Source of the DNA: an uncultured Pelagibacteraceae bacterium
GTDB taxonomy: Bacteria; Pseudomonadota; Alphaproteobacteria; Pelagibacterales; Pelagibacteraceae
Reading direction: 5' to 3'
Length of the DNA: 64,000 bases
NCBI GenBank assembly: GCA_902619675.1
Contig: CACNFA010000003.1
Span: forward strand, 1-64,000
The notes under the pieces were generated by a model. That model was not told the DNA's origin, searched no databases, and saw nothing but the letters and a program-made list of their open reading frames with translations. Numbering within the stretch: the stretch's first letter is position 1; every line of letters begins with the position of its first letter. Below, one piece after another: positions 41,375 through 49,724 of the stretch. The position numbers were made by a program, and so were the translations under genes.

Positions 41375-42016
41375 TTATTTTAAAACTCTTTCCACATGTT
41401 TAATCATTTTATTTAACATAGCTTGTTTATTTAATTTTTTTGTGTCCACCAATACTGCATTTTTAGCTTTTTTTAAAGGGCTATGTTTTCTTTTTTTGTC
41501 AGAAATATTCCTTAATTTTAAAGCTTTTTTTACATTGTTATAATTAATTTTTATCCCTCTTTTTTTTAATTCTAAAAATCTTCTTTTAGCAGCTGTCTCT
41601 AGGTTACACTTGAAGAAAAATTTTACATCTGAATCTGGTAATATTTTTGTTGAAGCATCTCGGCCCTCTAAAACACAGCCCTTACTTTGTCGTATAAATT
41701 TAATTTGATATTTCTTAAGTATATTTCTTACTGATAATATTTTTGCTATTTCAGCGCTATGTGACGAAATTTTTGGAGTATGTAAGTTTATTTTACTTAG
41801 TTTATTATAATTTAAATTTTTAAATCTTTTTTTTAAAAATAAGATTTTATTTTTTGGGCTATGTTTTAAAATTAAATAACTTGAATATCTATAAAGAAGC
41901 CCGCTAGATAAAAATTTGAGGCCGTATTTTTTTGCAATCATTTTTGCGCCAGTAGTTTTGCCAGTAGCTGCACCACCATCGCAAGTAATTCTTAAGTTTT
42001 TACTTAGAGATTTCAA
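41375..42016 (-). CDS. cmk: cytidylate kinase
   Basis: 213 residues. It phosphorylates CMP and dCMP. P-loop 'CDGGAATGKTTGAKMIAKKY'; 'LEGRDASTKILPDSDVKFF' is the CMP-binding segment; the LID is 'LRNISDKKRKHSPLKKAKNA'. The usual L-D-T-G-A-M-Y-R is 'LSSGLLYR'. It overlaps aroA by 17 bases and precedes rpsA by three. Confidence 0.92.
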   Translation of the reverse strand: MKSLSKNLRITCDGGAATGKTTGAKMIAKKYGLKFLSSGLLYRYSSYLILKHSPKNKILFLKKRFKNLNYNKLSKINLHTPKISSHSAEIAKILSVRNILKKYQIKFIRQSKGCVLEGRDASTKILPDSDVKFFFKCNLETAAKRRFLELKKRGIKINYNNVKKALKLRNISDKKRKHSPLKKAKNAVLVDTKKLNKQAMLNKMIKHVERVLK

Positions 42017-43343
42017 ACTTTGCTCCTAAAGTTTTCATAATTTTTAAAAAAGAAGGTGATGATGTGAACACTGTTTCAAAATTCTTTATTTTTGTTCGTG
42101 CTCCTGTTAAAACTGCTAAAATTAGTGACGACATATAAATCCTATGATCAGCTAAAATCGGAACTGCAATTCTTTTACTACTCGCATTAAAAGAACCCTT
42201 GCCGTAAATTTTTATTTCATTCTTAGTTGATATACTTTTAATACCAATTTGTTTTAAAATTTTTTGCATTTCTTTAATTCTATTACTTTCTTTATTTGCT
42301 AAACCTTGAATACCTTTAAAGATTGATATTCCTTTTGTAAGTGCCGCTATAACAAATAATATAGGATATTCATCTGTTGCTTTTACATAATATTCTGAAC
42401 CAGCTTTAATAGGTTTAATTTTACAACTATTTACAATTATATCTCCTCTTACTTCATTATTCTCTTTACGAATGTTTATAAAATTTATTTTTGCACCATG
42501 TTTTTTTAGAAGTTGATAAAAACCAGTTCTTGTTGTGTTTAAGCCAACATTTTTAATTTTTAGAAATGATTTCTTATTTAATAATGTAAGTGCTGTAAAA
42601 AAAGCTGCTGACGATGGATCACCAGGAACATTAATACTCATAGGAGCTAAGAATCTTTTACCAAAAATATTTATCAATTTTTTTTTACCTTTTTTAACCT
42701 TTAAAACTTGAGAATTTTTTATAAGCATATTTTCTGTGTGATCTCGACTTTTCTCATTTTCAATAATTGTGGTAATCCCATAAGCATTTAATCCTGCTAG
42801 GAGGACAGCGCTTTTAAGCTGGGCAGAGACTCCCGCAAAATATTTTATGCCTATAGGCATTTCTGATGAAATTAATTTTAAGGGAAAATAAAATCTGCTT
42901 TTTGGAAGGAAGCTTGCTCCAAATTCATTCATTAATAAAATCAATTTTTTCATATTTCTTTTGTTTAAAGAAGTATCACCTTTCATTTTAATTTCTAAAT
43001 TTGGAGTTGTGGAAAGAATACCAATTAATAGTCGTGCTAAAGTACCTGAATTTCCAAAATCTAATTGAAGATTTTTTTTTGAAAATAAGGACCCCAAACC
43101 TTTACCATATATGTAATATTTTTTTTTTCTCTTTAAAATTTTTACACCTAAATTTTTAAGACACTTTATTGTTGAAAAAACGTCATCCGACTCTAAGACA
43201 TTTTTTACTGTTGAGATATTTTGGCTTATGGCTCCAATTAAAAAACTTCTTATAGAAATTGATTTATCCGAGTCTACTTTTATAATTTTGTTATACGGAC
43301 CTATATTTTTTCTAATTTCTACATTAAAACTTTTTTTTGACAT
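42000..43343 (-). CDS. aroA: 3-phosphoshikimate 1-carboxyvinyltransferase (EPSP synthase)
   Basis: 447 residues, two inverse alpha/beta domains, the sixth step of the shikimate pathway. 'SDKSISIRSFLIGAIS' (PEP and S3P lysine), 'FGNSGTLARLLIG', 'SAQLKSAVLLAGLNAYG', 'SRDHTENM', 'VPGDPSSAAFFT' and 'LADHRIYMSSLI' are present. The G-D-x-S-L-x-x-R-P-M motif reads 'GDTSLNKRNM', losing the proline. It is adjacent to cmk as usual; tryptophan genes of the same pathway lie downstream in the block. Confidence 0.93.
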   Translation of the reverse strand: MSKKSFNVEIRKNIGPYNKIIKVDSDKSISIRSFLIGAISQNISTVKNVLESDDVFSTIKCLKNLGVKILKRKKKYYIYGKGLGSLFSKKNLQLDFGNSGTLARLLIGILSTTPNLEIKMKGDTSLNKRNMKKLILLMNEFGASFLPKSRFYFPLKLISSEMPIGIKYFAGVSAQLKSAVLLAGLNAYGITTIIENEKSRDHTENMLIKNSQVLKVKKGKKKLINIFGKRFLAPMSINVPGDPSSAAFFTALTLLNKKSFLKIKNVGLNTTRTGFYQLLKKHGAKINFINIRKENNEVRGDIIVNSCKIKPIKAGSEYYVKATDEYPILFVIAALTKGISIFKGIQGLANKESNRIKEMQKILKQIGIKSISTKNEIKIYGKGSFNASSKRIAVPILADHRIYMSSLILAVLTGARTKIKNFETVFTSSPSFLKIMKTLGAKFEISK

Positions 43344-43348
43344 TACTT

Positions 43349-44104
43349 TTAAGAAAATTGTGTTCCGAAATAATGCTCTATTGCTTTTGAAGATTTTAAT
43401 AGTTCTCGAGAAGTACCTTCTGCAATCACAGTATGTTCGCCCAACACGTATGATCTATCTGTGATATCGAATAAGTTTTTCACATTATGGTCAGTTACTA
43501 AAATTGCAGTTCCACTAGATTGAATTTTTAAAATATATTTTTGGATATCCTGAATGACTAATGGGTCTAGGGCAGCTAGTGGTTCATCCAGCAAAACAAT
43601 CTTTGGTTTATTTATCATCACTCTTGCCATCATAAGTCTTCTAATTTCTCCACCAGATAGGACTGAGGCATTTAGAGTCCGTAAATGTTGTAAGTTAAAT
43701 TCGTCTAAAAGCTTTTCAGTAATTGCTTTTTGATTATCAACTCCCTGTATTGAAATTTGAGCAATACCTAAAACGTTATCATATACAGACATGTTAAAAA
43801 CACTTCTTTGTTGAGGTAGATATCCTAAACCTTCTTTTGATCTTAAATGTATTGGAATTTGTTCAATTGATTTATTATTTAAAAATATTTTCCCCCCTTC
43901 GACATTTTGTTCTCCAATGCACATTGAAAAAAGTGTTGTCTTTCCACATCCATTAGGTCCTAATACCCCAACACACTCACCTGGAAAAACTTTAAGTGAC
44001 AACTTTTTTAAAATTGGTCTTCCGTCAAAAGATTTACTTACGTCTTTGACTTCGAATATTGGTTTATCCTTTTTAAATTTTAAAATTCTAAAACCTTTTT
44101 TCAT
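43349..44104 (-). CDS. lptB: LPS transport ATP-binding protein
   Basis: 251-residue ABC ATPase. Walker A 'GVLGPNGCGKTTLFSM', Q-loop 'GLGYLPQQRSVF' (the LptB-specific L-P-Q-Q), signature 'NASVLSGGEIRRLMMAR', Walker B 'KIVLLDEPLAALDP', H-loop 'LVTDHNVKNLFD'. It drives LPS extraction with LptFG, which are not in the window. Four bases overlap with lptC. Confidence 0.93.
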   Translation of the reverse strand: MKKGFRILKFKKDKPIFEVKDVSKSFDGRPILKKLSLKVFPGECVGVLGPNGCGKTTLFSMCIGEQNVEGGKIFLNNKSIEQIPIHLRSKEGLGYLPQQRSVFNMSVYDNVLGIAQISIQGVDNQKAITEKLLDEFNLQHLRTLNASVLSGGEIRRLMMARVMINKPKIVLLDEPLAALDPLVIQDIQKYILKIQSSGTAILVTDHNVKNLFDITDRSYVLGEHTVIAEGTSRELLKSSKAIEHYFGTQFS

Positions 44105-44706
44105 TTTATATTTACCTCAGCATTGACCTTACTTTCATTAAATGAAGCTATATTTAATGTTTGTTTTTTTATATCAAATAAAAGTTTGTCCGCAACCATA
44201 GTTCCTTTTATATCTTTTATTCTAACATTTTCTGTAATAGATAAAAAACTTCCTGAATTAGAATATTCAGCTTTTTCAGCAAAAAGTTCACTTCCTTGGT
44301 AATTTGCCCTTAAATTTCCGTTGAAAAACATATCTAGCGTTTTATTGTTGTATGTCCCCTCATTTGAAATAACATTCAAAACAGTTCCATCTTTAAAATA
44401 AAAAACTGCTTCAACAAATTTCATATAAACTATTTCTTGACTCTCTTTTTTAGTTGAAGCTTCTTTTGATTTCAGAATATAGCGATTTCCTGCAAGATCT
44501 AAGCCGGAATATTCTATATTAAAAAAAACATCACTTTGTTCAGACTTTTCAGTTAACTGTTGCTCAATTTTTTCTTGGGTTTCTTTAGGTATTATTTCTC
44601 CTGTTTCAGATTTATCTCTCTTAGCATATGTAAAAATAATAATTAGCGCACCAAATAGAAGCAAGCTCAATTGAATAATAATTAGTCTCTTTTTTCTACT
44701 CATCAT
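44101..44706 (-). CDS. lptC: LPS export protein LptC family
   Basis: 201 residues with one N-terminal membrane helix ('LIIIQLSLLLFGALIIIFTY') and a periplasmic beta-jellyroll. 'DLAGNRYILKSKEAS' and 'VLNVISNEGTYNNKT' are recognisable LptC strand pairs. It receives LPS from LptBFG. It is directly coupled to kdsD upstream and lptB downstream by four-base overlaps, leaving no lptA in its customary place. Confidence 0.85.
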   Translation of the reverse strand: MMSRKKRLIIIQLSLLLFGALIIIFTYAKRDKSETGEIIPKETQEKIEQQLTEKSEQSDVFFNIEYSGLDLAGNRYILKSKEASTKKESQEIVYMKFVEAVFYFKDGTVLNVISNEGTYNNKTLDMFFNGNLRANYQGSELFAEKAEYSNSGSFLSITENVRIKDIKGTMVADKLLFDIKKQTLNIASFNESKVNAEVNIK

Positions 44707-45680
44707 TTTATTCCATCACGTAAAAGAAAATGTATATGAATGATTCCTTTCAAAAGCTTATTTGTTTTTTTATAATTCTTATCTGTTACTACAAGCAAGC
44801 TTGTTATTTTTTTTTCATTCATAATTGCAAGTGCTTTTGAGGCTGGCATATTTTCGTTTACTACTAGTGGATTTTTACTCATAAATTTTTCAATTTTATC
44901 ATTATAATTATTTTTAATTTCTCTTCTTAAATCGCCATCAGTGACAATTCCTTTGATATATTTATTTTTTAAGACAACAATTATTCCAAGTTTCTTTTGG
45001 TTCATTATTTTAAGAGCAGTTTTAAAATTTTTATCGTAATTTATAACTGGCATTTTTTTTCCTGTGACCATTATGTCTTTAGCTAGAAGCAATGAATTTC
45101 CAATATTTCCACCCGGATGGTAGATCTTAAATTTTTCTTTGGAGAATTTTTTTTGATATATTGCTGTTGTTGCAAGACAATCCCCTAATAATAAAGTTAA
45201 AGATGTACTTGATGTCGGAACCATTCCGGTAATATCCGACTCCTTCACCTTGGGTAAAATCAATTTTACATCACTTGCTTTCAATAAAATACTATCTGGT
45301 TTTGACGCCACACCAATTATTTTTATTCTGTACCTGTTTGCATATTTCAACATATTTGCTAATTCTAAAGTGTTACCTGAGTAGGAAAAAATAATTAAAA
45401 TATCTTTTTTTTCAATTTGCCCCATATCTCCATGTAAAGCTTGCGCAGGATCACAGAAGAAACTTGGAATACCTACACTTGAAAAAGTTGCAGAAATTTT
45501 TCTTGCTATTAGACCAGATTTACCTATACCCGCAAAAATGACTTTACCCTTGCAATTTAAAATCAAGTCTATTGCTTTGATAAAAGAGTTATTAAAGATT
45601 TTATTAATTTTTTTTAATTCATTGATTTGAATAGAGGCTGCTTTTTTAGCGAGTGCAATGTATCTCTTTTTATTCATCAA
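44703..45680 (-). CDS. kdsD: D-arabinose 5-phosphate isomerase
   Basis: 325 residues: an N-terminal SIS domain ('GKVIFAGIGKSGLIARKISA', 'PAQALHGDMGQIEKKD', 'IFSYSGNTLELA', 'VPTSSTSLTLLLGD') and two C-terminal CBS domains ('KDIMVTGKKMPVI', 'GIVTDGDLRR', 'ITSLLVV'). It makes arabinose 5-phosphate for KDO, the inner sugar of LPS. Linkage to lptC and lptB fits. Confidence 0.93.
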   Translation of the reverse strand: MMNKKRYIALAKKAASIQINELKKINKIFNNSFIKAIDLILNCKGKVIFAGIGKSGLIARKISATFSSVGIPSFFCDPAQALHGDMGQIEKKDILIIFSYSGNTLELANMLKYANRYRIKIIGVASKPDSILLKASDVKLILPKVKESDITGMVPTSSTSLTLLLGDCLATTAIYQKKFSKEKFKIYHPGGNIGNSLLLAKDIMVTGKKMPVINYDKNFKTALKIMNQKKLGIIVVLKNKYIKGIVTDGDLRREIKNNYNDKIEKFMSKNPLVVNENMPASKALAIMNEKKITSLLVVTDKNYKKTNKLLKGIIHIHFLLRDGIK

Positions 45681-46300
45681 TGTTCGAATATATCCTCTTT
45701 AAATCCTTTTTGATCTAACTCTACTCTAGTATCTAGAAAAGCTAAACATTTTTTGAATACATCAATTCTATTTTCCCTAACAAGCATACTTTCTAATTCG
45801 GATTTTATTTTATGAAGAAATATAACATCATTAGCTGCATAATCTAACTGCTTGTCAGTGAGTTTATCAATATCTTTATTCCAATCACTACTTCCGTATC
45901 TTTTGTCTATAGACTTATTACAAAACTCTTGAACCAAATTTTTTAAACCATGTCCATCTGTATAAGTTCTTACAATTTTTGAAGCAATCTTTGTATCAAA
46001 AATATTTTTCACTTTGCATTTTAGAAAAAATTCTAAGGCATTTTTATCAAAACGTAAAAAATGTCCAATTTTTAAAATTTTTTCATTTTCTAAAATGGAA
46101 ACTAAATTCGGAGCTTTATAACTATCTTTGTTTGGTTGGATTATATAAACGTTACCTTTTTCGTCGCAGATTTGTATAAGACTTAACTTATCTCTCTCAG
46201 GTATTTGCAATCCTGTAGCTTCAGTATCTATTGCAACACTATTTTTAAAAGAGGATGCAATCTCTGAAGTAATGTCCTCTTTTATCTTAGTAATTTTCAT
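45677..46300 (-). CDS. rnd: ribonuclease D-like 3'-5' exonuclease
   Basis: About 207 residues: only the DEDDy catalytic domain of RNase D, without HRDC domains, as in many alphaproteobacteria. 'SVAIDTEATGLQIPERDKLS' (D-x-E), 'KIGHFLRFDKNALEF' and 'DKQLDYAANDVIFLHKI' (Y-x3-D) are the motifs. It trims tRNA 3' ends. I start at the ATG at 46300; an upstream in-frame TTG or ATG would run into the divergent gene's promoter. First gene of the 12.4-kb minus-strand block. Confidence 0.88.
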   Translation of the reverse strand: MKITKIKEDITSEIASSFKNSVAIDTEATGLQIPERDKLSLIQICDEKGNVYIIQPNKDSYKAPNLVSILENEKILKIGHFLRFDKNALEFFLKCKVKNIFDTKIASKIVRTYTDGHGLKNLVQEFCNKSIDKRYGSSDWNKDIDKLTDKQLDYAANDVIFLHKIKSELESMLVRENRIDVFKKCLAFLDTRVELDQKGFKEDIFEH

Positions 46301-46317
46301 ATATAAGTTTAAATACC

Positions 46318-47262
46318 ATGAAAAATCAAATTTGCACAATCCTTGGTGGTGGTGGTTTTATAGGGAGATATCTTGTTCGAAATTTGTCCAAGAAAAATTA
46401 CCGTTGCATAATCACCACAAGAAAAGCCTTTCAAAAGGGGTATTTAAAGACTCAGGCAACGCCAGGCGCAATAGAACTCTTAGATTGGAACCCAAATAAT
46501 TTTTCAGATTTGAAAGAAGCCATTAAAAATTCAGATGTAGTCGTAAATTTAATTGGCATCCTCTTTGAGAATAGAAAACAAAAATTTTATAATATTCACT
46601 CAAAAATTCCTGAGACTGTCGCTAAGATTTGTTCAGACTCAGATGCAAAGAAATTTATTCATGTCAGTGCTATCGGTGCTAATGATAAATCAAAATCCCT
46701 ATATCAAAAATCAAAATTTCTGGGGGAGCAAAAAGCACTAGAGAATTTTAAAAAAACAGTAATCATAAGACCAAGTGTCGTTTGTGGTCCAGAAGATAAT
46801 TTTACTAATCTTTTTTCAAAATTAAGCATATTACCTGTTATTCCAGTTGTAGGAAAAAATTATAAGTTTCAACCAATCTTAGTTTCTGATGTCGTAAGCT
46901 CCATTGTAAAAGCTATTGAAACTAAAAATAACGAAAGTAAAATTTATGAAATAGGAGGACCAAAAATAATTAGTTTTGGAGATATGGTTAAGTCAATTTT
47001 ATCAACTATTAACAAAAAAAGATTCGTTGTTGAAATGCCAATGCCTCTTGCAAAAATACAGAGTACCATTACAGATTTTCTCCCTTTACCTCCGATTTTA
47101 ACTAGAGACCAATGTGAAATTTTGTCTGAAGCAGATAATGTTGTTTCCAATAATCATCTAACACTAAAAGATCTTGATATAGACCCAGTAGACGTTGAAG
47201 CAGAGATGAAAAAATGGTTATGGAGATATAAAGACGGCGGTCAGTTCGCTAAAGCACAATGA
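46318..47262 (+). CDS. NAD(P)-binding protein, NDUFA9-like complex I family
   Basis: 314 residues, atypical short-chain dehydrogenase. The dinucleotide loop 'CTILGGGGFIGRYLVRNLSK' is G-G-G-G-F-I-G. 'SDVVVNLIGILFE', 'FIHVSAIGAND' and 'VIIRPSVVCGPEDNF' match the alphaproteobacterial homologues of mitochondrial complex I subunit NDUFA9. The active Tyr-x3-Lys of true dehydrogenases is reduced to 'YQKSK'. A role in respiratory complex assembly or quinone chemistry is inferred from homology. It overlaps the SMR gene by four bases. Confidence 0.85.
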   Translation: MKNQICTILGGGGFIGRYLVRNLSKKNYRCIITTRKAFQKGYLKTQATPGAIELLDWNPNNFSDLKEAIKNSDVVVNLIGILFENRKQKFYNIHSKIPETVAKICSDSDAKKFIHVSAIGANDKSKSLYQKSKFLGEQKALENFKKTVIIRPSVVCGPEDNFTNLFSKLSILPVIPVVGKNYKFQPILVSDVVSSIVKAIETKNNESKIYEIGGPKIISFGDMVKSILSTINKKRFVVEMPMPLAKIQSTITDFLPLPPILTRDQCEILSEADNVVSNNHLTLKDLDIDPVDVEAEMKKWLWRYKDGGQFAKAQ

Positions 47263-47603
47263 AAAGTATAAGTTTATTTAGTGGATATATTTATTTAATT
47301 CTTGCAATCATAACAGGTATTGCCACTAACGGTTTTCTCAAAACTACTGAAAGTTTTACTAAGCTCTTACCAACAATTTTTTGCATCACAAGTATTGTTG
47401 TTTGTATTTTTTGTTTATCTAGAGCAATGACTATAATACCTGTAGGATTTACTTATGCCACTTACGGAGCATTAACGATAACTGCAGTTACATTATTTGG
47501 AATATTTAAATACAATCAAACTCCTAATCTTTATGGTACTGTTGGATTAATTTTAATTGTTTCAGGAGTTATACTTTTAAACCTTTTTGGTAAATTAAAG
47601 TAA
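47259..47603 (+). CDS. small multidrug resistance (SMR)-like four-helix protein
   Basis: 114 residues with four membrane helices. 'GYIYLILAIITGIATNGFLK' aligns with EmrE helix 1, and 'AMTIIPVGFTYATYGALT' with the helix 3 signature (I-P-V-x-x-A-Y-x-x-W-x-G). The essential membrane glutamate of EmrE (Glu14) aligns with Gly here, and the helix 3 Trp with Tyr. It may not be a proton-coupled exporter. It is coupled to the NDUFA9-like gene and followed by a hairpin terminator. Confidence 0.8.
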   Translation: MKSISLFSGYIYLILAIITGIATNGFLKTTESFTKLLPTIFCITSIVVCIFCLSRAMTIIPVGFTYATYGALTITAVTLFGIFKYNQTPNLYGTVGLILIVSGVILLNLFGKLK

Positions 47604-47604
47604 A

Positions 47605-47628
47605 CCCCTGATGTTTTTAAATCAGGGG
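47605..47628. terminator. hairpin terminator between convergent genes
   Basis: Eight perfect pairs (CCCCTGAT with ATCAGGGG) around an eight-base loop, immediately after the SMR stop codon and 19 bases from the convergent small gene. It can serve both strands. Confidence 0.8.
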
Positions 47629-47647
47629 CATTTAATTACATTATAAA

Positions 47648-47845
47648 CTAATTATTTAAAGATGCTGTGATAGGTTCTTTATTTTTGTTAGCTCTTTTTT
47701 CAGCGATTTTTTTCTCGATACTAGCTATCTTTAGATCAATCTTTGATAGTTTTTTTTGTTTAGTGCTTATCTTATTTTTAAGCTTATCGATTGATTTTAG
47801 TATTTTTTTCTTTTTCTTTTCGTTTTTTTTTAACTTTTTTTTCAT
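47648..47845 (-). CDS. 65-residue lysine-rich coiled-coil protein, unknown
   Basis: Preceded by a strong ribosome site (GGAGG, six bases before ATG), which makes it a convincing gene. Residues 1-55 form a Lys/Ile/Leu heptad coiled coil ('ILKSIDKLKNKISTKQ'); the tail 'KEPITASLNN' is polar. Very basic, no signal peptide. It is monocistronic. Function not known; strongly basic small coiled coils can bind nucleic acids. Confidence 0.7.
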   Translation of the reverse strand: MKKKLKKNEKKKKKILKSIDKLKNKISTKQKKLSKIDLKIASIEKKIAEKRANKNKEPITASLNN

Positions 47846-47947
47846 ATTGTTCCTCCAAAAAAGAAAAATCTAAAATAATCTAAAAAATTTTTCAAATGAA
47901 ATTAAGAAAAATCTTTTAAACTAAAAGTTGAAAAAATTTAGAAAATC

Positions 47948-48844
47948 CTACGGAACTAATAAATTTATAAATCTCTCTGTTTTTTGGATCTCAAGACTGT
48001 TTACGTAACCACAATTTTCACCATCAACCTGTGATAGAACTTTATTGTTTACACCATTTATTTTTAATCTGTTCAATTCTTTTTTAATTACACTTTTTGC
48101 AGGAGTTAAGTCGCCTTTGGTTAAAATTAACCAAACATAATAAAGTAATTTTATTCTGGTCAGGTCTTTAAATATGTAAGCCACTATCCTGTTTTCAAAT
48201 ATATTGGTATCATTTGTTATAGAATGGGGACCAGCATAGTATTTTGAATTAGTACATAAAATCCAATCAGCCATAATTTTTTCATTATCTACCTCAACCT
48301 CCATTTTATTATTTTTTAAAAATAAAAAATGCTGAAAACCTTTTAAAGCGAAAATTACTTTTCCAAGATACTTTTTAATATTAGTATTTATGGACTCAAC
48401 AATTCGAGAGTCAAAACCTACACCAGCCATCAAGAAAAAGTACTTATCATTTATTTTTGCTAATGAAATTTTCTTATGATTATCTGATACTAGGACGTTG
48501 TAAATCTCCTCCGCCTTTTTCTTAATTTGAGTTTCTATTTGTAAAATATTTGCAGTGCCAGCAGGTATGTATCCAACTAATTTGTCTTTTAGATTATCAC
48601 TTTTAAACATTTCATTAATACCAAAACATACGCTCCCGTCACCGCCAGCAAATACTAACCGATCAAATTTTTTATTAGACAATTCTTTAAATACATTCCT
48701 TGCATGATCTTCGCTTTCAGTTTTAAAAAGATCTACAATATGATTTTTTTCTAAAAGATTAATGACCTTGTTAATTAATTTAAGTTTTCTACCACCTGCT
48801 GCATTTGCGTTAAATATCACCGCAAAATTCAATTTTTTATTCAT
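47948..48844 (-). CDS. diacylglycerol kinase-family lipid kinase (YegS/LCB5-like)
   Basis: 298 residues. The ATP site 'LVFAGGDGSVCFGINEMF' (G-G-D-G-S) and 'LVGYIPAGTANILQIE' (P-x-G-T-x-N) are diagnostic of the DAGK catalytic domain; 'FNANAAGG' starts the first strand. It would phosphorylate diacylglycerol or a related lipid. It diverges from the PlcP-Agt pair across a shared 25-64-base gap with a PhoB-type box, so it probably belongs to membrane lipid turnover under phosphate stress, re-using diacylglycerol for phospholipid. Confidence 0.88.
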   Translation of the reverse strand: MNKKLNFAVIFNANAAGGRKLKLINKVINLLEKNHIVDLFKTESEDHARNVFKELSNKKFDRLVFAGGDGSVCFGINEMFKSDNLKDKLVGYIPAGTANILQIETQIKKKAEEIYNVLVSDNHKKISLAKINDKYFFLMAGVGFDSRIVESINTNIKKYLGKVIFALKGFQHFLFLKNNKMEVEVDNEKIMADWILCTNSKYYAGPHSITNDTNIFENRIVAYIFKDLTRIKLLYYVWLILTKGDLTPAKSVIKKELNRLKINGVNNKVLSQVDGENCGYVNSLEIQKTERFINLLVP

Positions 48845-48845
48845 A

Positions 48846-48863
48846 TTTTAACAATTCTGTAAC
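48846..48863 (+). promoter_or_regulatory. candidate Pho box upstream of plcP
   Basis: TTTTAAC, four bases AATT, then CTGTAAC: two 7-base half-sites at 11-base period, like the PhoB site C-T-G-T-C-A-T/N4/C-T-G-T-C-A-T. One half matches strongly, the other lacks the G. It starts one base from the lipid kinase ATG and ends 45 bases before the chosen plcP start. Confidence 0.55.
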
Positions 48864-48908
48864 ATATTTATGATTCTACTTTTACTAGAGATTCGTTTTA
48901 TAAAAAAT

Positions 48909-49724
48909 ATGGAAACAATTCAAACTAAATCTAAGGGAAAGATTTTAAATTACAAAAGCATCTTTATTTCCGACTTGCACCTTGGGCATAGAAAAAGTGC
49001 AGCAAACAAATTATTAGAATTTTACAAACATTCAAGGTCAGAGAATTTATATCTTGTTGGTGATATCATTGATGTTTGGGCTTTAAAAACAAAATTTTAC
49101 TGGCCTCAAGAACATAATGATGTGATTCAAAAAACATTAAGAAAAGCAAGACATGGAACAAAAGTAAAATATATTGTTGGAAATCATGATGATGTCTTCA
49201 GAAAATTTTTACCATTACATTTTGGCGATATTGAAGTTGTAAATAGAGCCATACATGTAAGCTCAGATAATAAAAAGTATATTGTTGTTCATGGTGATGC
49301 CTGGGATGGAGTCATGAAATATGCTCCATGGTTATCAAAAGTAGGAGCTGTCGCTTATAGTTTTTTACTTGAGTTTAATGTTGTTATCAATTTTTTTAGA
49401 AGATTATTTAAAAAGGGTAATTGGTCTTTAGCAAAATATTTAAAACACAAAGTAAAGAACGCTGTAAAATATATAGGTGATTATGAAAAAACTTTAGCAA
49501 TTTATGCTAAAAGAAAAAATGTTGATGGCATAATTTGCGGCCATATTCATCATTCTGCCGATCAAGTCTTAGATGGTGTGAGATATTTAAATTGTGGTGA
49601 TTGGGTAGAAGGTGCAACTTTCTTAGTAGAACATTTTGATGGTCGCATGGAAGTTATTGACTGGGACAAAATCAGAGGTGATGTTGTTGATTACGAGCCG
49701 TATCTAAAAGTAGTAAATAAATAA
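48909..49724 (+). CDS. plcP: PlcP-like metallophosphatase (phospholipid C-type hydrolase)
   Basis: A calcineurin-fold phosphoesterase of about 271 residues. Metal ligands appear in order: 'FISDLHLGHRKS', 'LVGDIIDVWAL', 'VGNHDDVFR', 'VVHGDAWDG' and 'ICGHIHHSAD'. It resembles LpxH, but the pairing with an Agt-type glycosyltransferase next to the pst-pho cluster matches the PlcP-Agt lipid-remodelling pair known from SAR11 and Rhizobiales, which strips phospholipid head groups to diacylglycerol. I choose the ATG at 48909; an upstream ATG at 48870 would lie too near the Pho box to follow a transcript start. Confidence 0.83.
   Translation: METIQTKSKGKILNYKSIFISDLHLGHRKSAANKLLEFYKHSRSENLYLVGDIIDVWALKTKFYWPQEHNDVIQKTLRKARHGTKVKYIVGNHDDVFRKFLPLHFGDIEVVNRAIHVSSDNKKYIVVHGDAWDGVMKYAPWLSKVGAVAYSFLLEFNVVINFFRRLFKKGNWSLAKYLKHKVKNAVKYIGDYEKTLAIYAKRKNVDGIICGHIHHSADQVLDGVRYLNCGDWVEGATFLVEHFDGRMEVIDWDKIRGDVVDYEPYLKVVNK

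Noticed and set aside
48870-48908. Upstream ATG for plcP
   Set aside because: It lies only seven bases after the Pho box, before any plausible transcript start.
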